Shown in pieces: positions 62,492 to 64,000 of a stretch of 64,000 nt of DNA. The position numbers and the translations under genes were made by a program. The DNA is taken from positions 558,001 to 622,000 of the forward strand of contig NZ_SMAI01000001.1 of NCBI RefSeq assembly GCF_004346185.1. The letters are read 5' to 3'. The stretch's first letter is position 1, and every line of letters begins with the position of its first letter. The notes beneath the pieces were generated by a model. That model searched no databases and had not been told where the DNA came from. It saw only the letters and a list, made by a program, of their open reading frames with translations. Source of the DNA: Aquabacter spiritensis. GTDB lineage: Bacteria; Pseudomonadota; Alphaproteobacteria; Rhizobiales; Xanthobacteraceae.

Positions 62492-64000
62492 ATGCGCCGG
62501 ACGGCGATCGCCCTTACGGCCGGAGGCGCGGCGATCCTTGCGATCGCCGCCCTGCTCGGCGTCCTCCTGGTCCTCCCGCAGACGGTGGAGTGGCGCCGGA
62601 ACCTCGCGGGTCGGGTCCTGACCGCTTATTGGGGTGAGCCCGTGACCGTGCACGGCGGAGCGGACCTCGCTTTGTGGCCGCAGGCCAGATTCCGCTTCAC
62701 CGACCTCGCCTCCACGACGTTCCAAGGCGCGCCCGTCCGGCTGGGATCGCTCGACGTGGTGCTCGCGCCGTGGCTGCGGCTACCGTTCGACCCGACCGTG
62801 TTCGCGCTCAGGCTGGAAAATGGGCGCTTCGAGTTCCCCCTCACCGGGGACGAGGAAAGCGCGCCCGGCACGCTTCTCGATACCCCGGTTGCGCTGTTCT
62901 CCCTGCTGCCCCGGCTGCGGCTGGAGAATGTCAGCTTCGTCCTTTCCGATGCGCAGGACGGTTGGGAATTCGACCTCAATGTCAGTCGCCTGCTCAGCCG
63001 GCTCGTCGGCAATGTCGAAGACATGTCCAGCACGGCGACCCTCAACGGCACGCCGATCACGCTCGACTTCAAGTTCGACCGCGCCCCCGCGCCGGCCGAG
63101 CCGGGTCTGCTGCCGTTCGGCGCGGTGATCGAATTTGGTGCGACAGGATTCAACGGGCGGATTAAGGCGCGCTCCCCAACGGCTGGGTTCGATCGAAATC
63201 TCGTCATGACGATGGAGGCCCACGCGACCTCCATCGCCGACCTGCTGGCGCTGGCGGGAATCGCCCGTTCCGTAGACGGGACGGCGGACCTGCGCGCCCA
63301 GCTCCTCGCGGCGCCGAACCAGATGGAGTTGCGCGGGCTCGCTTTGGACATCGACAGCTCCGAGGGGGAACGCCTCTCGCTCACCGGCGGCATTTCCGAT
63401 CTGTTCGGATTGACCGGCGTCACCCTTCGGGCGGTGCTCGATATCGATCCGACGGCTCCGCCCGCCATTTCGCCGCGCGATATCGCCGTCACGCGCATCG
63501 CGGGTGAGTTACGGGATGGATCGGACGGGCTGATGGTCGTCGACGCCACGATCGACACCAATGCCTTTTCCCAAAGCTTGCGGGAGCTCGGCCCGCTCAC
63601 CATCGAAGCCATCAAGCGCGATCCACAGGGCCATGTCGCGCTGGAGGGGATCACCCTCCTCGCCGGCCCGGAGGTCGAACCCGCCTTCCGTCTGACGGGC
63701 CGTGTCGGGGACCTGCTCGGTCTGTCCGCCATCGCATTGGATGGCACGTTCAACATCCCGCTGAAGGACGTGGTCGTCTTGCCGTCCGACACCGGCGCGC
63801 AGCTCGGCCGGCTCGTCGGCGCCGCCGCCGTGTCGGATGCGGGCGGTGAACTCGCATTCGACCACCTGTCTGCCGAATTGCGCGGCAGTACGTTGATCTC
63901 AGGCCGGATCGCGCTAGGCTCTCCGGCTGCCGGCTCGGATGCGAAAAAGGAGGCAAGCGACCTGCTCGACATCGTGCTGGCGGTCCCGAAGGTCGATGCG
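62492..64000 (+). CDS. AsmA-family protein (partial, cut by the window edge)
   Basis: 503 residues seen, open at the right end. An N-terminal membrane anchor (AIALTAGGAAILAIAALLGVLLVL) is followed by the AsmA start block WRRNLAGRVLTAYWGEPVTVHGGADLALWPQARFRFTDLA in separated pieces, then repeating beta-strand stretches typical of a long bridge-like lipid-transport groove. AsmA-like proteins span the periplasm and affect phospholipid flow and outer-membrane assembly. AAAGGAG precedes the ATG, 33 bases after poxB. Confidence 0.85.
   Translation, partial: MRRTAIALTAGGAAILAIAALLGVLLVLPQTVEWRRNLAGRVLTAYWGEPVTVHGGADLALWPQARFRFTDLASTTFQGAPVRLGSLDVVLAPWLRLPFDPTVFALRLENGRFEFPLTGDEESAPGTLLDTPVALFSLLPRLRLENVSFVLSDAQDGWEFDLNVSRLLSRLVGNVEDMSSTATLNGTPITLDFKFDRAPAPAEPGLLPFGAVIEFGATGFNGRIKARSPTAGFDRNLVMTMEAHATSIADLLALAGIARSVDGTADLRAQLLAAPNQMELRGLALDIDSSEGERLSLTGGISDLFGLTGVTLRAVLDIDPTAPPAISPRDIAVTRIAGELRDGSDGLMVVDATIDTNAFSQSLRELGPLTIEAIKRDPQGHVALEGITLLAGPEVEPAFRLTGRVGDLLGLSAIALDGTFNIPLKDVVVLPSDTGAQLGRLVGAAAVSDAGGELAFDHLSAELRGSTLISGRIALGSPAAGSDAKKEASDLLDIVLAVPKVDA

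Overview
The window is GC-rich (by eye about two thirds G+C), densely coded DNA of an alphaproteobacterium, most likely Hyphomicrobiales (Rhizobiales). Pointers are the bolA / J-domain / cobS / cobT block (aerobic cobaltochelatase), the NasT-NasS nitrate sensor pair, CmpA/NrtA-type Tat-exported binding proteins, DUF2019 proteins and the paired DUF465 genes. No rRNA, tRNA, CRISPR array or insertion sequence was found.

Nitrate assimilation fills 1-14.1 kb. nasT and nasS (cytoplasmic nitrate sensor plus RNA-binding ANTAR antiterminator) face a long operon: nrtA-nrtB-nrtD (nitrate ABC importer), a single-domain globin, an FAD oxidoreductase, nirA (nitrite reductase), an unusual Fe-S/CysJ-like reductase and nasA (nitrate reductase). 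The nrtA leader contains a sigma-54 promoter, a two-hairpin ANTAR target with two A1/G4 hexaloops, and an intrinsic terminator, so nitrogen status and nitrate appear to be integrated in series. A divergent outer-membrane beta-barrel gene has its own sigma-54-like promoter.

14.2-25 kb is mostly housekeeping: peroxiredoxin, two DUF465 proteins, Uup, a fused EutB-EutC ethanolamine ammonia-lyase, alanine racemase, DnaB and an ABC-2 exporter. 25-27.2 kb is an AT-richer accessory patch: an amine-oxidase remnant, a polymorphic-toxin-like protein with a DUF2019 partner, and a diverged second copy that keeps only the last 42 codons of the toxin fused by ATGA overlap to a second DUF2019 gene. 27.2-42.3 kb holds pirin, ClpS, a pentad-repeat protein, the YbbA/YbbP/TesA cluster, a BAX-inhibitor-1 protein, GNAT, LprI-like, QueC, BolA, J-domain, CobS, CobT and a phytase-like esterase.

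42.3-48.1 kb is a cyanate system: cynA-cynB-cynD-cynS read leftward from a near-consensus sigma-54 promoter, with a divergent PAS/AAA+/Fis activator (CynF-like) and three copies of a 12-bp dyad between them. Nitrate, ethanolamine, cyanate and proline genes give the window a nitrogen-acquisition theme. 48-57.7 kb carries two VOC proteins, a BNR-repeat/MoaD-like pair, an exported beta-carbonic anhydrase, a two-helix-turn-helix regulator, PutA and phosphomannomutase/phosphoglucomutase. 57.8-59.9 kb has three tandem tail-collar (Mdp-type) proteins and, facing away from them, a small overlooked ORF whose C-terminus looks like a RiPP precursor. The window ends with an aminoacyl-tRNA editing protein, PoxB and an AsmA-family gene cut by the window edge.
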